Notes under the pieces: generated by a model
What the model was told of the DNA's origin: nothing
The model's input: only the letters and a program-made list of their open reading frames with translations
Database searches by the model: none
Part shown: piece by piece, positions 17,266 through 26,701 of the stretch
How positions within the stretch are numbered: position 1 is the first letter of the stretch
Layout of the letters: each line of letters begins with the position of its first letter
Translations under genes and position numbers: made by a program
Assembly (NCBI RefSeq): GCF_000723165.1
Contig: NZ_HG322949.1
Span: 1,074,025-1,138,024 of the forward strand
Source: Janthinobacterium agaricidamnosum NBRC 102515 = DSM 9628
Lineage (GTDB): Bacteria > Pseudomonadota > Gammaproteobacteria > Burkholderiales > Burkholderiaceae_D
Reading direction: 5' to 3'
DNA: 64,000 nucleotides

Positions 17266-17991
17266 TTAGTCTTCGATCAGGGCGTTGGAAAACACTTCCT
17301 GGACATCGTCCAGGTTTTCCAGCGCGTCGAGCAGCTTTTGCATCTTGATGCCATCGTCGCCGGAGAACACGGTTTCGGTGGCCGGTTTCATGATCACTTC
17401 CGCCACCTCGGCCTTGAAGCCGGCCGCTTCCAGCGCTTCCTTGACGGTTGCGAAATCGTGCACCGGGGTCAGCACTTCGAAGCCGCCTTCGTCATCGGCC
17501 ACCACATCGTCGGCGCCGGCTTCCAGCGCCGCTTCCATCAGCTTGTCTTCATCGGTGCCCGGCGCGAACAGCAACTGGCCGCAATGCTGGAACAGGAAGG
17601 CGACCGAGCCTTCATTGCCCATGTTGCCGCCGTTCTTGTTGAAGGCATTGCGGACTTCCGCCACGGTGCGCACCTTGTTGTCGGTCATGCACTCGACGAT
17701 GATCGCCGCGCCGCCGATGCCGTAGCCTTCGTAGCGCACTTCTTCATAGTTGGCGCCGTCCACGCCGCCGCTGCCGCGGTTGATCGCGCGCTGCACGTTA
17801 TCCTTCGGCATGTTCGCATCGGCCGCCTTGTCGACCGCCAGCCGCAGGCGCGGGTTGGTGAGCGCGTCGCCGCCGCCCATGCGCGCGGCAACCGTGATTT
17901 CCTTGATCAGACGGGTCCAGATCTTGCCGCGCTTGGCATCGGTCGCGGCTTTTTTATGTTTGATATTGGCCCATTTACTGTGTCCAGCCAT
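17266..17991 (-). CDS. yebC: YebC/PmpR (TACO1) family protein
   Basis: The 241-residue protein begins [29 protein letters not shown], the invariant YebC start, and has all three domains, including [14 protein letters not shown] and the acidic C-terminal domain. Family members have been described as DNA-binding regulators and, more recently, as factors relieving ribosome stalling; either role may apply. It is immediately upstream of purD on the same strand. Confidence 0.95.
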   Translation of the reverse strand: MAGHSKWANIKHKKAATDAKRGKIWTRLIKEITVAARMGGGDALTNPRLRLAVDKAADANMPKDNVQRAINRGSGGVDGANYEEVRYEGYGIGGAAIIVECMTDNKVRTVAEVRNAFNKNGGNMGNEGSVAFLFQHCGQLLFAPGTDEDKLMEAALEAGADDVVADDEGGFEVLTPVHDFATVKEALEAAGFKAEVAEVIMKPATETVFSGDDGIKMQKLLDALENLDDVQEVFSNALIED

Positions 17992-18210
17992 GTCGAATCT
18001 TCCTTAGACGGTGTGCAATTGTGGCCGACATTTTAGCATAGGGGCATGTCGAAAAAATCTCGGCCATCGCCTGGTATCAGGCGCTTTTGTGCGCTTGCAC
18101 AACAACTATATGATGCAATAGTATCAAAAGTGCAATGCGCTGGTCGAGTTCTTATTGTTTGCTGGCCATAGACCACAACGACCTTCAGCTTTTGCCCTTA
18201 CAATTGATAC

Positions 18211-19131
18211 ATGAGTACAAGTCCAGCCCAATCCCCCTCCCAGACACTGTCCCGTTCAACGTATCTTGGCGGCCTCGCCATCGCGGTGGGCGGCGCGGTA
18301 TTGTTTTCCACCAAGGCCGTGGTCGCCAAGTTGTTATACCGCTATCAGATCGATGCGGTGACGCTGATCGCCTTCCGCATGATTTTTTCGCTGCCGGTGT
18401 TCGCCGCGATCGCGCTGTGGAAGATGCGCACCGAGGCGCCGCTGGCGGTGGCCGACCGCTGGCGCCTGGTCGGGCTGGGGCTGGTTGGTTATTATTTGTC
18501 GAGTTTCCTCGATTTCCTCGGGCTGCAATATATTTCGGTCGGCCTGGAGCGGCTGATCCTGTTCCTGACGCCGACCTTCGTGCTGCTGATTACCACGGTG
18601 GTGCTGAAGCAGCGCATCAGCCGCCTGCAATGGGTGGCGCTGGTGACGTCGTATCTCGGCATCGTGCTGGTGTTTGTCCACGATTTGCAGGGCGGCGCCA
18701 GCAATGTGGTGCTCGGTTCGCTGCTGGTGCTCGGTTCGGCCAGCGCCTATGCGGTCTACCTGCTGGGCTCGGGGGAGCTGGTCAAGCGCATCGGTTCGCT
18801 GCGCCTGGTGTCGTATGCGATGTGCGTGTCCAGCGCGGCGTGCATCGGCCAGTTTTTCGTGTTGCGGCCGGCCGAATTGCTGATTCAGCCGATGCAAGTG
18901 TATGGCTTGTCGCTGATTAACGGCATTTGCTGCACCGTGATGCCGGTCTTCATGACGATGGTGGCGGTGGAGCGCATTGGTGCGCCGACCGCTTCGCAGG
19001 CGGGTATGATCGGTCCTGTATCGACGCTGTTCCTCGGCGCCATGATACTGGGCGAGCCGATCACCAACTGGCAATTGGCGGGCACCAGCCTGGTGCTGGC
19101 CGGGATTTACATATTGTCGAAAAAGAAATAG
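18211..19131 (+). CDS. EamA/DMT-family membrane transporter
   Basis: The 306-residue protein has about ten hydrophobic segments arranged as two EamA repeats, beginning GGLAIAVGGAVLFSTKAVVAKLLY and repeating from about residue 165 (LLVLGSASAYAVYLLGSG). The characteristic end GEPITNWQLAGTSLVLAGIYIL is present. Members export amino acids or related metabolites across the inner membrane; the substrate cannot be inferred. It is the first of several plus-strand genes, 70 bp before mgsA. Confidence 0.88.
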   Translation: MSTSPAQSPSQTLSRSTYLGGLAIAVGGAVLFSTKAVVAKLLYRYQIDAVTLIAFRMIFSLPVFAAIALWKMRTEAPLAVADRWRLVGLGLVGYYLSSFLDFLGLQYISVGLERLILFLTPTFVLLITTVVLKQRISRLQWVALVTSYLGIVLVFVHDLQGGASNVVLGSLLVLGSASAYAVYLLGSGELVKRIGSLRLVSYAMCVSSAACIGQFFVLRPAELLIQPMQVYGLSLINGICCTVMPVFMTMVAVERIGAPTASQAGMIGPVSTLFLGAMILGEPITNWQLAGTSLVLAGIYILSKKK

Positions 19132-19201
19132 CCCGTCACAGTTTGCCGCTTGGCGCGGTTAACGATGCAATGAGTCAATTTAGTCAAATGAAAGCACGCC
19201 C

Positions 19202-19594
19202 ATGAAAGCACGGATCGCCCTGATTGCCCACGACAAGAAAAAAGACGACATGATCGCGCTGGCCGCCGGCTATGCCGATTTCCTGCGCACCTGCGAATTG
19301 TCCGCCACCGGCACCACCGGCGGCCGGCTGATCAACGAGCTGGGCCTGGCTGTCGAGCGCAAGCATTCCGGGCCGTTCGGCGGCGATTTGCAGATCGGCG
19401 CGCTGCTGGTGGAAGGCTTGATCGATTGCGTGATTTTCTTGCGCGACCCGATGACGCCGCAGCCGCACGAGCCGGACATCAACGCGCTGGTGCGCGCCTG
19501 CGACGTGCACAATGTGGCGTGCGCCACCAATCTCGCGTCGGCCCATCTGGTGCTGTCGCAATTGCAGGCGCGCCAGGCGCAGGCATCCAGCTAG
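19202..19594 (+). CDS. mgsA: Methylglyoxal synthase
   Basis: The 130-residue protein has the MgsA fold and motifs: [14 protein letters not shown] at the N terminus, the phosphate-binding TGTTGGRL, the catalytic [11 protein letters not shown] and [14 protein letters not shown], with C-terminal [10 protein letters not shown]. It converts dihydroxyacetone phosphate to methylglyoxal, a bypass of lower glycolysis when phosphate is limiting. The quinone oxidoreductase 10 bp downstream may help detoxify related carbonyls. Confidence 0.95.
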   Translation: MKARIALIAHDKKKDDMIALAAGYADFLRTCELSATGTTGGRLINELGLAVERKHSGPFGGDLQIGALLVEGLIDCVIFLRDPMTPQPHEPDINALVRACDVHNVACATNLASAHLVLSQLQARQAQASS

Positions 19595-19604
19595 GAGTAC
19601 CGCG

Positions 19605-20579
19605 ATGACCAAGGCAATCAGGATCAACCGCACCGGCGGTCCGGAAGTGATGGAATATATCGACGTCGATTTGCCGCCGCCGGGTCCGGGCGAGGCGCGC
19701 ATCCGGCATGAAGCGATCGGTCTCAATTTCATCGACGTGTATTTCCGCACCGGCTTGTACCCGCAGCCGTTGCCGGGCGGCCTGGGCGTCGAGGGCGCCG
19801 GCATCGTCGAAGCCATCGGCGACGGCGTCACCGAAGTCAAGCCGGGCGACCGGGTGGCCTACGCGGTGCGCATCAATGGCGCGTATGCGCAGGCGCGCAA
19901 TATCCCGGCCGCGCAATTGCTGGTGCTGCCGGACCGGATCGGCTTCGACACCGCCGCCGCGATGATGTTGCAAGGGTTGACGGTGCAATACCTGTTCCAC
20001 CGCACCGTGGCGCTGAAGGCCGGCGACACGGTGCTGTTCCACGCGGCGGCCGGCGGGGTCGGCCTGATCGCCTGCCAGTGGGCCAGGGTGCTGGGGGTGA
20101 ACCTGATCGGCACCGCGGGTTCGGATGAGAAAACCGCGCTGGCCAAGGCGCATGGCGCCAGCCATGTCATCAATTACAACACCGAGAATTTCGTCGAGCG
20201 GGTGCGCGACATCACTGGCGGCAAGGGCGTGTCGGTGGTCTACGATTCGATCGGCAAGGATACGTTTACCGAGTCGCTCGATTGCCTGGCGCCGCTGGGG
20301 ACGATGGTCAGCTTCGGCAATGCGTCGGGACCGGTGCCGCCGTTTTCGCTGACCGAACTGGCGTCGCGCGGTTCGCTGTTCATCACCCGCCCGGCGTTGT
20401 TCGCCTACGCGAATAACCGCAAGAACCTGGAAGAGATGTCGGCCTCGCTGTTCGGCGTGGTCGGCAGCGGCGAGGTGCAGATCGAAGTGCGCCAGCGCTA
20501 TCACCTGGCCGACGTGGCCAGGGCGCACACCGAACTGGAGTCGCGCAAGACGGTCGGTTCGTCGATCTTGCTGCCGTGA
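19605..20579 (+). CDS. qorA: NADPH:quinone oxidoreductase (zeta-crystallin-like MDR)
   Basis: The ATG at 19605 has an AGGAG box eight bases upstream and gives 324 residues. The protein shows the MDR layout: a GroES-like N-terminal domain with GLNFIDVYFRTGLYP and LGVEGAGIVEAIG, then a Rossmann domain with FHAAAGGVGLIACQWA and GTAGSDEKTALAKAHGA. Zinc-binding Cys residues are absent, as in zeta-crystallin-type quinone reductases. It should reduce quinones or reactive alkenals with NADPH. Its stop overlaps the start of a 40-residue membrane protein. Confidence 0.93.
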   Translation: MTKAIRINRTGGPEVMEYIDVDLPPPGPGEARIRHEAIGLNFIDVYFRTGLYPQPLPGGLGVEGAGIVEAIGDGVTEVKPGDRVAYAVRINGAYAQARNIPAAQLLVLPDRIGFDTAAAMMLQGLTVQYLFHRTVALKAGDTVLFHAAAGGVGLIACQWARVLGVNLIGTAGSDEKTALAKAHGASHVINYNTENFVERVRDITGGKGVSVVYDSIGKDTFTESLDCLAPLGTMVSFGNASGPVPPFSLTELASRGSLFITRPALFAYANNRKNLEEMSASLFGVVGSGEVQIEVRQRYHLADVARAHTELESRKTVGSSILLP

Positions 20580-20698
20580 GCGGCCAGCCGGACTGCGGCG
20601 ACGGCGCGCCGAAATTCGGCCGCCTGCTGATCGTGCTGGTGCTGGCGGTGATGCTGATCGGCGTGATCACCCTGTCGGCCGAGGCCTACTACTCGTAA
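20576..20698 (+). CDS. Small single-pass membrane protein (40 aa)
   Basis: A GTG at 20576 overlaps the qorA stop as GTGA and opens a 40-codon frame ending in TAA before a strong terminator. The product is a short polar N terminus (SGQPDCGDGAPKFG), one hydrophobic helix (RLLIVLVLAVMLIGVITLSA) and the tail EAYYS. Coupling to qorA and the position before the terminator support a real gene. Its role is unknown; a small regulatory or scaffold membrane peptide is the simplest idea. Confidence 0.55.
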   Translation: MSGQPDCGDGAPKFGRLLIVLVLAVMLIGVITLSAEAYYS

Positions 20699-20713
20699 AA
20701 AACGCCACAGACG

Positions 20714-20756
20714 TAAAAAAAGCCGGCGTGCATGACAGGCAAGCCGGCTTTTTTTA
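20714..20756. terminator. Bidirectional intrinsic terminator
   Basis: A perfect 14-bp stem (TAAAAAAAGCCGGC with GCCGGCTTTTTTTA) and a 15-base loop give a T-tract in both directions. It ends the mgsA/qorA transcript on the plus strand and the DUF4136 gene on the minus strand. Confidence 0.9.
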
Positions 20757-20767
20757 TCTGCACCGTG

Positions 20768-21400
20768 TTATTCGACTTTCAAGTCGATCCGGTGCGGCAC
20801 GCCGTTCTGGCCGGGGAAGTTGGCGAAGGCGCTGGCCACCATCGCCGGCATCACCACTGCGGTCGATGCCTTGCGGCTGGTGTTATGCACGGTCACGTCG
20901 AACAGTTTTTTGCCATCCGTGCCATCAATGGTAACCCGCAACTGGCGCTCGAAATTGTGGCGTACCGATTCTTCAAATGAAGGTCCATACAGGAATGGGT
21001 CGTAGAATGGCGAGCGGTAGCCGTACCAGCCGCGATAGCCCCATGGTCCGCCGTAGCCGTAGCGGCCGCCCCAGTAGCCCGGGCCATAGAATGGGTCGGT
21101 GGCTTCCAGCACGCGCACCGGCAAGTCGGTGGTCGAGAAGTTCATCACTACCTTGAGTTTCGCCGCATCGGCGCGATCCACTTCGCGGAAACCCAGCTTG
21201 GCCAGTTCGCCGCGCACCAGGTTCAGGTAACTGCGGTATTCCAGCGTATCATGTTCCGGCGCGGCGGCCTGGAAGGTATAGGTTTTTTCCTGCAATCCCA
21301 CCGGCCATTCGTTAAAGGCGGTGACATCGCTGCGGATGGTGGTGGCGCAACCGGACAGCAGCAGCGTCATGGCGGTTGCCAAAATGGCGAGGTATCTCAT
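20768..21400 (-). CDS. DUF4136 lipoprotein
   Basis: The 210-residue product begins with a lipoprotein signal (ILATAMTLLLSGC, Cys18 as the acylated residue). The mature part fits DUF4136: an N-terminal EWPVGLQEKTYTFQ strand, LRGEL-type helix with NLVRGELAKLGFREV and a KVVMNFSTT strand, then a Gly/Tyr/Trp-rich insert (GGRYGYGGPWGYRGWYGY) and a final VTIDGTDGKKLFDVTVHN strand pair. Such proteins sit in the outer or inner membrane leaflet with unknown function. It shares a bidirectional terminator with the preceding plus-strand operon. Confidence 0.85.
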   Translation of the reverse strand: MRYLAILATAMTLLLSGCATTIRSDVTAFNEWPVGLQEKTYTFQAAAPEHDTLEYRSYLNLVRGELAKLGFREVDRADAAKLKVVMNFSTTDLPVRVLEATDPFYGPGYWGGRYGYGGPWGYRGWYGYRSPFYDPFLYGPSFEESVRHNFERQLRVTIDGTDGKKLFDVTVHNTSRKASTAVVMPAMVASAFANFPGQNGVPHRIDLKVE

Positions 21401-21513
21401 CGCATTGATCTCCTACAAAGAAAACTCAAGTATCCGATTCACAGTCTACGTCTTGATGTGACAATACGTTCGATTATTACAGATTGTTACCCGCTGTGTC
21501 TGTCTTTATACAT

Positions 21514-21541
21514 GGCTGACTACAAGGCTGACTACAAGGCT
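21514..21541 (+). repeat. 12-bp tandem duplication upstream of pepN
   Basis: The unit GGCTGACTACAA occurs twice in tandem, followed by GGCT of a third copy. It lies about 100 bp before the pepN start, in the intergenic region shared with the DUF4136 gene. It may be replication slippage or affect the pepN leader. Confidence 0.6.
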
Positions 21542-21636
21542 TCTCCATGGCCAGCCGCAGTATCAGCGCAGTATCGGACATATCAGGGGCTGGTATTGGT
21601 AAAATAGGCCTTTGCTCCCGCACTCATACAATCCCT

Positions 21637-24285
21637 ATGCGCACAGACAGCCCTCAGACGATTTACCGCAAAGACTACACCCCGCCCAGCTTCCTGGTCG
21701 ACAGCGTGGAACTTGGTTTCGATCTCGATCCAGCCCGTACCGTGGTGGCCAACCGGATCCGCATGCACCGCAATCCGGCCGCCGTCAGCCGCGCCATCGA
21801 GCTGCACGGCGAGCATATCGAACTGGTGCGGGTGACCATGAATGGCAAGGTGTTGAAAGCTTCGCAATACAAGCTGACGCCGACCGGCCTGACCATCCCG
21901 AAAGCGCCGGATGAGGTGATGCTCGACATCGAAACCTTGCTGGCGCCGCAGCAAAACACTACGCTGTCCGGGCTGTATGTATCGAATAACAACTTCTTCA
22001 CGCAGTGCGAAGCCGAAGGCTTCCGCCGCATCACCTTCTTCCCGGACCGTCCCGACGTGATGGCGAAGTACACCGTCATGCTGCGCGCCGACAAGGAAAA
22101 ATATCCGGTGCTGCTATCGAACGGTAACCTGATCGAAGAAGGCGACCTGGGCGATGGTCGCCATTACGCCAAGTGGGAAGACCCGTTCAAGAAGCCGTCC
22201 TACCTGTTTGCCTTGGTCGCGGCGCGCCTGGTGTGCCAGGAGCAGCGCTACACGCTCAAGTCCGGCCGCGAAGTGCTGCTGCAGGTGTGGGTCGAAGAGG
22301 GCAACCTCGACAAGACCGACTATGCGATGGAATCGCTGAAAAACAGCATCCGCTGGGATGAGGAGCGCTTCGGCCTGGAACTCGACCTGGACCGCTTCAT
22401 GATCGTCGCCGTCGGCGACTTCAACATGGGCGCGATGGAGAACAAGGGCCTCAACATCTTCAACACCAAATACGTGCTGGCCAATTCGCGGGTCGCCACC
22501 GATGTCGATTACGCCGGCATCGAAGCGGTGGTCGGCCATGAATATTTCCATAACTGGACCGGCAACCGCGTCACGTGCCGCGACTGGTTCCAGCTGTCGC
22601 TGAAAGAAGGCTTGACGGTATTTCGCGACCAGGAATTCTCGGCCGACATGATCGGCACCGACACCGGCCGCGCCGTGACCCGCATCGACCAGGTGCGCAC
22701 GCTGCGCCAGGCCCAGTTCCCGGAAGACGCCGGCCCGATGTCGCATCCGGTGCGCCCGGATTCCTTCGTCGAGATCAACAATTTTTACACCGTGACGATC
22801 TACGAAAAAGGCGCCGAAGTGGTGCGCATGTACCAGACCCTGGTTGGCCGTGACGGCTTCCGCAAGGGCATGGACCTGTACTTCGAGCGGCATGACGGCC
22901 AGGCGGTCGAATGCGACGATTTCCGCGCCGCGATGGCCGACGCCAACGGCCGCGATTTCAGCCAGTTCGAACGCTGGTACAGCCAGGCCGGCACGCCGGT
23001 GCTGAGCGCGGCCACTCAGTACGACGCGGCCGCCAGGACCTACGACATCACCCTGAGCCAGCGCTGCCCGGCCACGCCGGGCCAGGCCGACAAGCTGCCG
23101 TTCCATATCCCGGTGGCGGTCGGCTTGCTGGGCGCCGACGGCCGGGACTTGCCGCTGAACGTAGACGGCCGGCGCAGCACCGGCAGCATCGTGCTGGAAT
23201 TGACCGAGGCGAGCCGGACCTTCCGCTTCACCGATGTGCAGGAAGCGCCGACGCCGTCGCTGCTGCGCGATTTCTCGGCGCCGGTGGTGCTCGAATACGG
23301 CTATACCGATGCCGAACTGCTGCACCTGTTCAAGCACGACAGCGACCCGGTCAACCGCTGGGAAGCGGGCCAGCGGCTGGCCATGGAACGCTTGCTGAAA
23401 CTGACCGCGGCGGTGGCGGCGGGCGACACGCTGACGCTGGATGCGACCTTCATCGAGGCCCAGCGCGCGCTGCTGTCCGACGCCGCGCTGGACCCGGCGT
23501 TCCGCGAGCTGGCCTTGATTTTGCCATCCGAAACCATCATCGCCGAACAGCTGGACGTGGTCGATCCGCAAGCAATCCACACGGCGCGCCAGTTCATGCG
23601 CCGCACCATCGCCGCCGCGCTGAAAACCGAATTGCTGGAGCAGTACCACGCCAACCAGACGCCGGGCAAATACAGCCCGGACGCGCTGTCGGCCGGCAAG
23701 CGCGCGCTGAAAAACCTGGCGCTGTCGTATTTGCTGATCGCGCCGCAAGCGCAGCAACTGGCATTGGCGCAGCAGCAGTTCGACACGGCCGGCAATATGA
23801 CCGACCGCGCAGCAGCGTTGTCGGCGCTGATGCACGCCGGTTCGCCGCAGCACGCGGCGCAGGCGCTGGCCAGTTTTTACGTCGATTTCAGCAATGAAGC
23901 GCTGGTGGTCGACAAATGGTTCGCGCTGCAGGCGGCGGCGCCCGGCACCGACGTGGCGCGGGTGCGCGAACTGATGACGCACCCGGCGTTCACGCTGAAA
24001 AACCCGAACCGCGCGCGCAGCCTGATCTTCAGCTTCGCCAACGGCAATCCGTCGCAATTCCATGCGGCCGACGGCAGCGGCTACGCCTTCTGGGCCGAGC
24101 AAGTGATCGCGCTCGACGCGCTGAACCCGCAAGTGGCGGCTCGGCTGGCACGCAGCATGGACCGCTGGCGCCGCTACACGCCGGCGCTGCAAGCCCATAT
24201 GCGGCGCGCGCTGGAACAAGTGGCCGGCAAGGCCAAGCTGTCGAACGATGTGCGGGAAGTGGTCAGCAAGGCGCTGGCCAATTAA
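21637..24285 (+). CDS. pepN: Aminopeptidase N
   Basis: The ATG at 21637 (MRTDSPQTIYRKDYTPPSF) gives 882 residues, close to the 870 of E. coli PepN; the open frame extends upstream but without similarity. The M1 metallopeptidase motifs are intact: GAMENKG at 265-269 for the free amino terminus, HEYFH at 301-305 as zinc ligands, and Glu324 in LKEGLTVFRD as third ligand. The beta-sandwich domain III and the helical C-terminal bowl follow. It is a broad cytoplasmic aminopeptidase working in peptide turnover. It precedes fbp by 42 bp on the same strand. Confidence 0.97.
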   Translation: MRTDSPQTIYRKDYTPPSFLVDSVELGFDLDPARTVVANRIRMHRNPAAVSRAIELHGEHIELVRVTMNGKVLKASQYKLTPTGLTIPKAPDEVMLDIETLLAPQQNTTLSGLYVSNNNFFTQCEAEGFRRITFFPDRPDVMAKYTVMLRADKEKYPVLLSNGNLIEEGDLGDGRHYAKWEDPFKKPSYLFALVAARLVCQEQRYTLKSGREVLLQVWVEEGNLDKTDYAMESLKNSIRWDEERFGLELDLDRFMIVAVGDFNMGAMENKGLNIFNTKYVLANSRVATDVDYAGIEAVVGHEYFHNWTGNRVTCRDWFQLSLKEGLTVFRDQEFSADMIGTDTGRAVTRIDQVRTLRQAQFPEDAGPMSHPVRPDSFVEINNFYTVTIYEKGAEVVRMYQTLVGRDGFRKGMDLYFERHDGQAVECDDFRAAMADANGRDFSQFERWYSQAGTPVLSAATQYDAAARTYDITLSQRCPATPGQADKLPFHIPVAVGLLGADGRDLPLNVDGRRSTGSIVLELTEASRTFRFTDVQEAPTPSLLRDFSAPVVLEYGYTDAELLHLFKHDSDPVNRWEAGQRLAMERLLKLTAAVAAGDTLTLDATFIEAQRALLSDAALDPAFRELALILPSETIIAEQLDVVDPQAIHTARQFMRRTIAAALKTELLEQYHANQTPGKYSPDALSAGKRALKNLALSYLLIAPQAQQLALAQQQFDTAGNMTDRAAALSALMHAGSPQHAAQALASFYVDFSNEALVVDKWFALQAAAPGTDVARVRELMTHPAFTLKNPNRARSLIFSFANGNPSQFHAADGSGYAFWAEQVIALDALNPQVAARLARSMDRWRRYTPALQAHMRRALEQVAGKAKLSNDVREVVSKALAN

Positions 24286-24327
24286 GCAAAACAATAGATT
24301 TAACACATCCATCATCAAAGGGAAGTC

Positions 24328-25329
24328 ATGAAACGCGTCAGTCTCACGCAATATCTGGTCGAAGAACAGCGATCGCACAACAGCATTCCGGCCGAATTGC
24401 GCCTGTTGATCGAAGTCGTCGCGCGCGCCTGCAAAACCATCAGCCATTCGGTCGGCAAGGGCGCGCTGGGCGATGTGCTGGGCAGCGCCAACGTCGAAAA
24501 CATCCAGGGCGAAGTACAGAAAAAACTGGACGTGATCTCGAACGAAATCCTGCTCGAAGCGAATGAATGGGGCGGCCACCTGGCGGCGATGGCGTCGGAA
24601 GAAATGGAATCGATCCACCCGATCCCGAACCGCTATCCGAAAGGCGAATACATGCTGTTGTTCGACCCGCTCGACGGCTCGTCCAACATCGACGTCAACG
24701 TCTCGATCGGCACCATCTTCTCGGTGCTGAAAGCGCCGGAAGGCATGGCCGAACCGACCGAACAAGACTTCATGCAGGCGGGTAGCAAACAGGTGGCGGC
24801 CGGCTACGCCGTGTACGGCCCGCAAACCATGCTGGTGCTGACCTTCGGCAATGGCGTCAACTGCTTCACGCTGGACCGCGAGATGGGATCCTGGGTCCTG
24901 ACCCAAAGCAATATGCAAATCCCGGCCGCGACCAAAGAATTCGCGATCAATATGTCGAACGCGCGCCACTGGCACCCGCCGGTCCAGCGTTATGTCGATG
25001 AACTGCTGGCCGGTAAGGACGGCGTGCGCGGCACCGACTTCAACATGCGCTGGATCGCCTCGATGGTGGCCGACGTGCACCGCATCCTGAACCGCGGCGG
25101 CGTCTTCATGTACCCGGCCGACACGTGCGACACCTCGATGCCCGGCAAGCTGCGCCTGATGTACGAAGCGAACCCGATGGCCTTCATCGTCGAGCAGGCG
25201 GGCGGCGCGGCGACCGACGGCAAACAGCGCATCCTGGACATCGCGCCGCACAAACTGCACCAGCGCGTACCGGTCTTCCTCGGTTCGAAGGACGAAGTGG
25301 CGCGCGTGACCAGCTACCACGCCGAGTAA
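24328..25329 (+). CDS. fbp: Fructose-1,6-bisphosphatase, class I
   Basis: The 333-residue protein matches class I FBPase in size and motifs: the N-terminal [10 protein letters not shown], the metal and phosphate site [20 protein letters not shown], the sugar-binding RYVDELLAG region and the C-terminal [20 protein letters not shown]. It hydrolyses fructose 1,6-bisphosphate in gluconeogenesis. An AAGGGAAG site precedes the ATG. Confidence 0.97.
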   Translation: MKRVSLTQYLVEEQRSHNSIPAELRLLIEVVARACKTISHSVGKGALGDVLGSANVENIQGEVQKKLDVISNEILLEANEWGGHLAAMASEEMESIHPIPNRYPKGEYMLLFDPLDGSSNIDVNVSIGTIFSVLKAPEGMAEPTEQDFMQAGSKQVAAGYAVYGPQTMLVLTFGNGVNCFTLDREMGSWVLTQSNMQIPAATKEFAINMSNARHWHPPVQRYVDELLAGKDGVRGTDFNMRWIASMVADVHRILNRGGVFMYPADTCDTSMPGKLRLMYEANPMAFIVEQAGGAATDGKQRILDIAPHKLHQRVPVFLGSKDEVARVTSYHAE

Positions 25330-25337
25330 AGCGATCG

Positions 25338-25368
25338 GCCGCAAGCCAGCAGAAATGCGGCTTGCGGC
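25338..25368 (+). terminator. Candidate terminator hairpin after fbp
   Basis: GCCGCAAGCC and GGCTTGCGGC form a 10-bp perfect stem with an 11-base loop, 9 bp after the fbp stop. No T-tract follows, so it is either factor-assisted or an mRNA 3'-end stabiliser. Confidence 0.45.
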
Positions 25369-25429
25369 GCACTTTGACGGCATTATGCTGGTCTGTCGCA
25401 CACAAATGACAAGAAAAACGCAGAGTCAC

Positions 25430-25459
25430 TAGCAAATGTTCCCGTTTCTTTGTTAGAAT
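25430..25459 (+). promoter_or_regulatory. Candidate promoter of tRNA-Thr
   Basis: A TAGCAA box and a good TAGAAT -10 box (25454-25459) are separated by 18 bp, placing a start a few bases before the tRNA at 25470. The -35 match is weak. Confidence 0.4.
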
Positions 25460-25469
25460 ACGAGCCGTC

Positions 25470-25545
25470 GCCGTTGTAGCTCAGTTGGTAGAGCAGCACA
25501 TTCGTAATGTGAAGGTCGCCAGTTCGATTCCGGCCTGCGGCACCA
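25470..25545 (+). tRNA. tRNA-Thr(CGU)
   Basis: A 76-base cloverleaf can be drawn: acceptor GCCGTTG, D arm GCTCAGTTGGTAGAGC, anticodon arm with loop TTCGTAA (anticodon CGT), T arm GTTCGATTC and an encoded CCA end. One acceptor pair (position 6) is U-U. The anticodon reads ACG, threonine. The overall sequence resembles proteobacterial thrW-type tRNAs. Confidence 0.93.
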
Positions 25546-25567
25546 AGTACAAGAGCAGCAATGCTTG

Positions 25568-25612
25568 AAAAAACCCAGATCAACCTGCTTGCAGGGGAAG
25601 CTGGGTTTTTTT
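25568..25612 (+). terminator. Intrinsic terminator of the tRNA transcript
   Basis: AAAAAACCCAG pairs with CTGGGTTTTTT, ending in a run of seven T, with an inner CCTGC/GCAGG hairpin in the loop. It begins 23 bp after the tRNA. Confidence 0.8.
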
Positions 25613-25632
25613 ACGTCTGAATTTTTGTTTAA

Positions 25633-25830
25633 GGCGAACCGCGATGGTTATCGACAGCCATGGATGCAGGACTTGCTGATCTGGAATCGCGATCAGTTAT
25701 GGCCTTGGCCGAAGTGGCTTCCGAGATCGGTAAATCACCGCGCGCAGTCGAGCGGGCCAGGACCAAGCTCGTCAAAGAAGGCAAACCGCTTCATCACGGC
25801 TCGCGCAAGGGGGCTTATTGGGCGATATGA
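25633..25830 (+). pseudogene. Truncated HTH fragment of a RecG/AlbA_2-like protein
   Basis: The frame is open from 25633 to a TGA at 25830; an ATG at 25660 would give 56 residues. The segment LAEVASEIGKSPRAVERARTKLVKEGK followed by RKGAYW resembles the C-terminal winged helix of AlbA_2/RecG-like transcriptional regulators, which normally end several hundred residues of preceding domains. Those are absent, so this is probably a leftover 3' end. It lies just after the tRNA, a usual place for integrated-element remains. The family link is from memory of the motif. Confidence 0.45.
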
Positions 25831-25918
25831 GAAGTTTTGAAATGAGTCATCTCGCTCAAATCTGAAACTACCCAGGCCGCCCCGATATCCTGTTTTTGCG
25901 GAGCCTGGGCCATGTTCC

Positions 25919-26701
25919 TTACAAACCGGCCGCCTTTTCAATCAGCGTGGCGATTTCCTGCGGATGCGAGATCAGCGCCAGGTGGCTGCCCTTGACTTCG
26001 ATCGTTTGCGCATGCATGCGCTTGGCCATGAAACGCTGGAAGTCGGGATTGATGGTACGGTCTTCGGTCGACACGGCGTAATAGGTCGGCTTGACGTGCC
26101 AGGCGGCCTGGGTGGTGCGCGCCGAAAAGATCGATTGCGATGCCTGGCCTTGCACGGCATACAGCGTGCGCGCCTTGGCGCTGTCGAGGTCGCCCGCGAA
26201 ATCATGCAGGAAAGCCTGTTCGCTCAACTGGGCAAAACCGTCGGCCGACTTGATCAGGCCGGCGCTGGCGGGCGCGGCCGGGAATTTGGCCGCCAGCGCG
26301 CCGTAGTCTTCGTTGGCGTCGGGGCCGCGCGCCGCTACATACACCAGCGCCGACACTTTCGGGTCGCTGCCGGCTTGCGTGATGACCATGCCGCCGTAGG
26401 AGTGGGCCACCAGCACGGTCGGGCCATCCTGCAGCGCGAGGATGCGGCGGGTCGCTTCGGCATCGTCGGCCAGCGACGTCAGCGGATTTTGCACGGCGGT
26501 CACATGCAGGCCGGCCTTTTGCAGCAGCGGAATCACTTCGGACCAGCTGGACGCATCCGCATACAGGCCGTGCACCAGCACGACATTCTTGGCCGCGGCC
26601 GGCTTTTGTGCAGGCGCGGTCTCGGCGGTCTGGGCCATGGCGTTGCTATAGGCGAACAGCGCGCCGGCAGCGATGGCGACGGAGAGGAAACGACGTTGCA
26701 T
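25919..26701 (-). CDS. Secreted alpha/beta hydrolase (serine nucleophile)
   Basis: The ATG at 26701 (MQRRFLSVAIAAGALFAYSNAMAQ) begins a Sec signal peptide, cleaved after AMA, giving a 260-residue precursor. The hydrolase core has VVLVHGLYADASSW as oxyanion loop, the nucleophile elbow AHSYGGMV with Ser, and the catalytic His in GSHLALISHP. It resembles the periplasmic RsbQ/esterase-like hydrolases often annotated as alpha/beta hydrolase of unknown substrate. It lies alone between the tRNA region and the AT-rich zone. Confidence 0.85.
   Translation of the reverse strand: MQRRFLSVAIAAGALFAYSNAMAQTAETAPAQKPAAAKNVVLVHGLYADASSWSEVIPLLQKAGLHVTAVQNPLTSLADDAEATRRILALQDGPTVLVAHSYGGMVITQAGSDPKVSALVYVAARGPDANEDYGALAAKFPAAPASAGLIKSADGFAQLSEQAFLHDFAGDLDSAKARTLYAVQGQASQSIFSARTTQAAWHVKPTYYAVSTEDRTINPDFQRFMAKRMHAQTIEVKGSHLALISHPQEIATLIEKAAGL

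Noticed and set aside
21512..21607. A 31-codon frame with a repeated ADYK motif before pepN
   Set aside because: It arises from the 12-bp tandem duplication, lacks a ribosome-binding site and ends 30 bp before pepN; more likely leader sequence.
22114..25401. A 1095-codon minus-strand open frame opposite pepN and fbp
   Set aside because: It mirrors the codons of two certain genes, is rich in Arg, His and Gln as expected of GC-rich antisense frames, and shows no domain.
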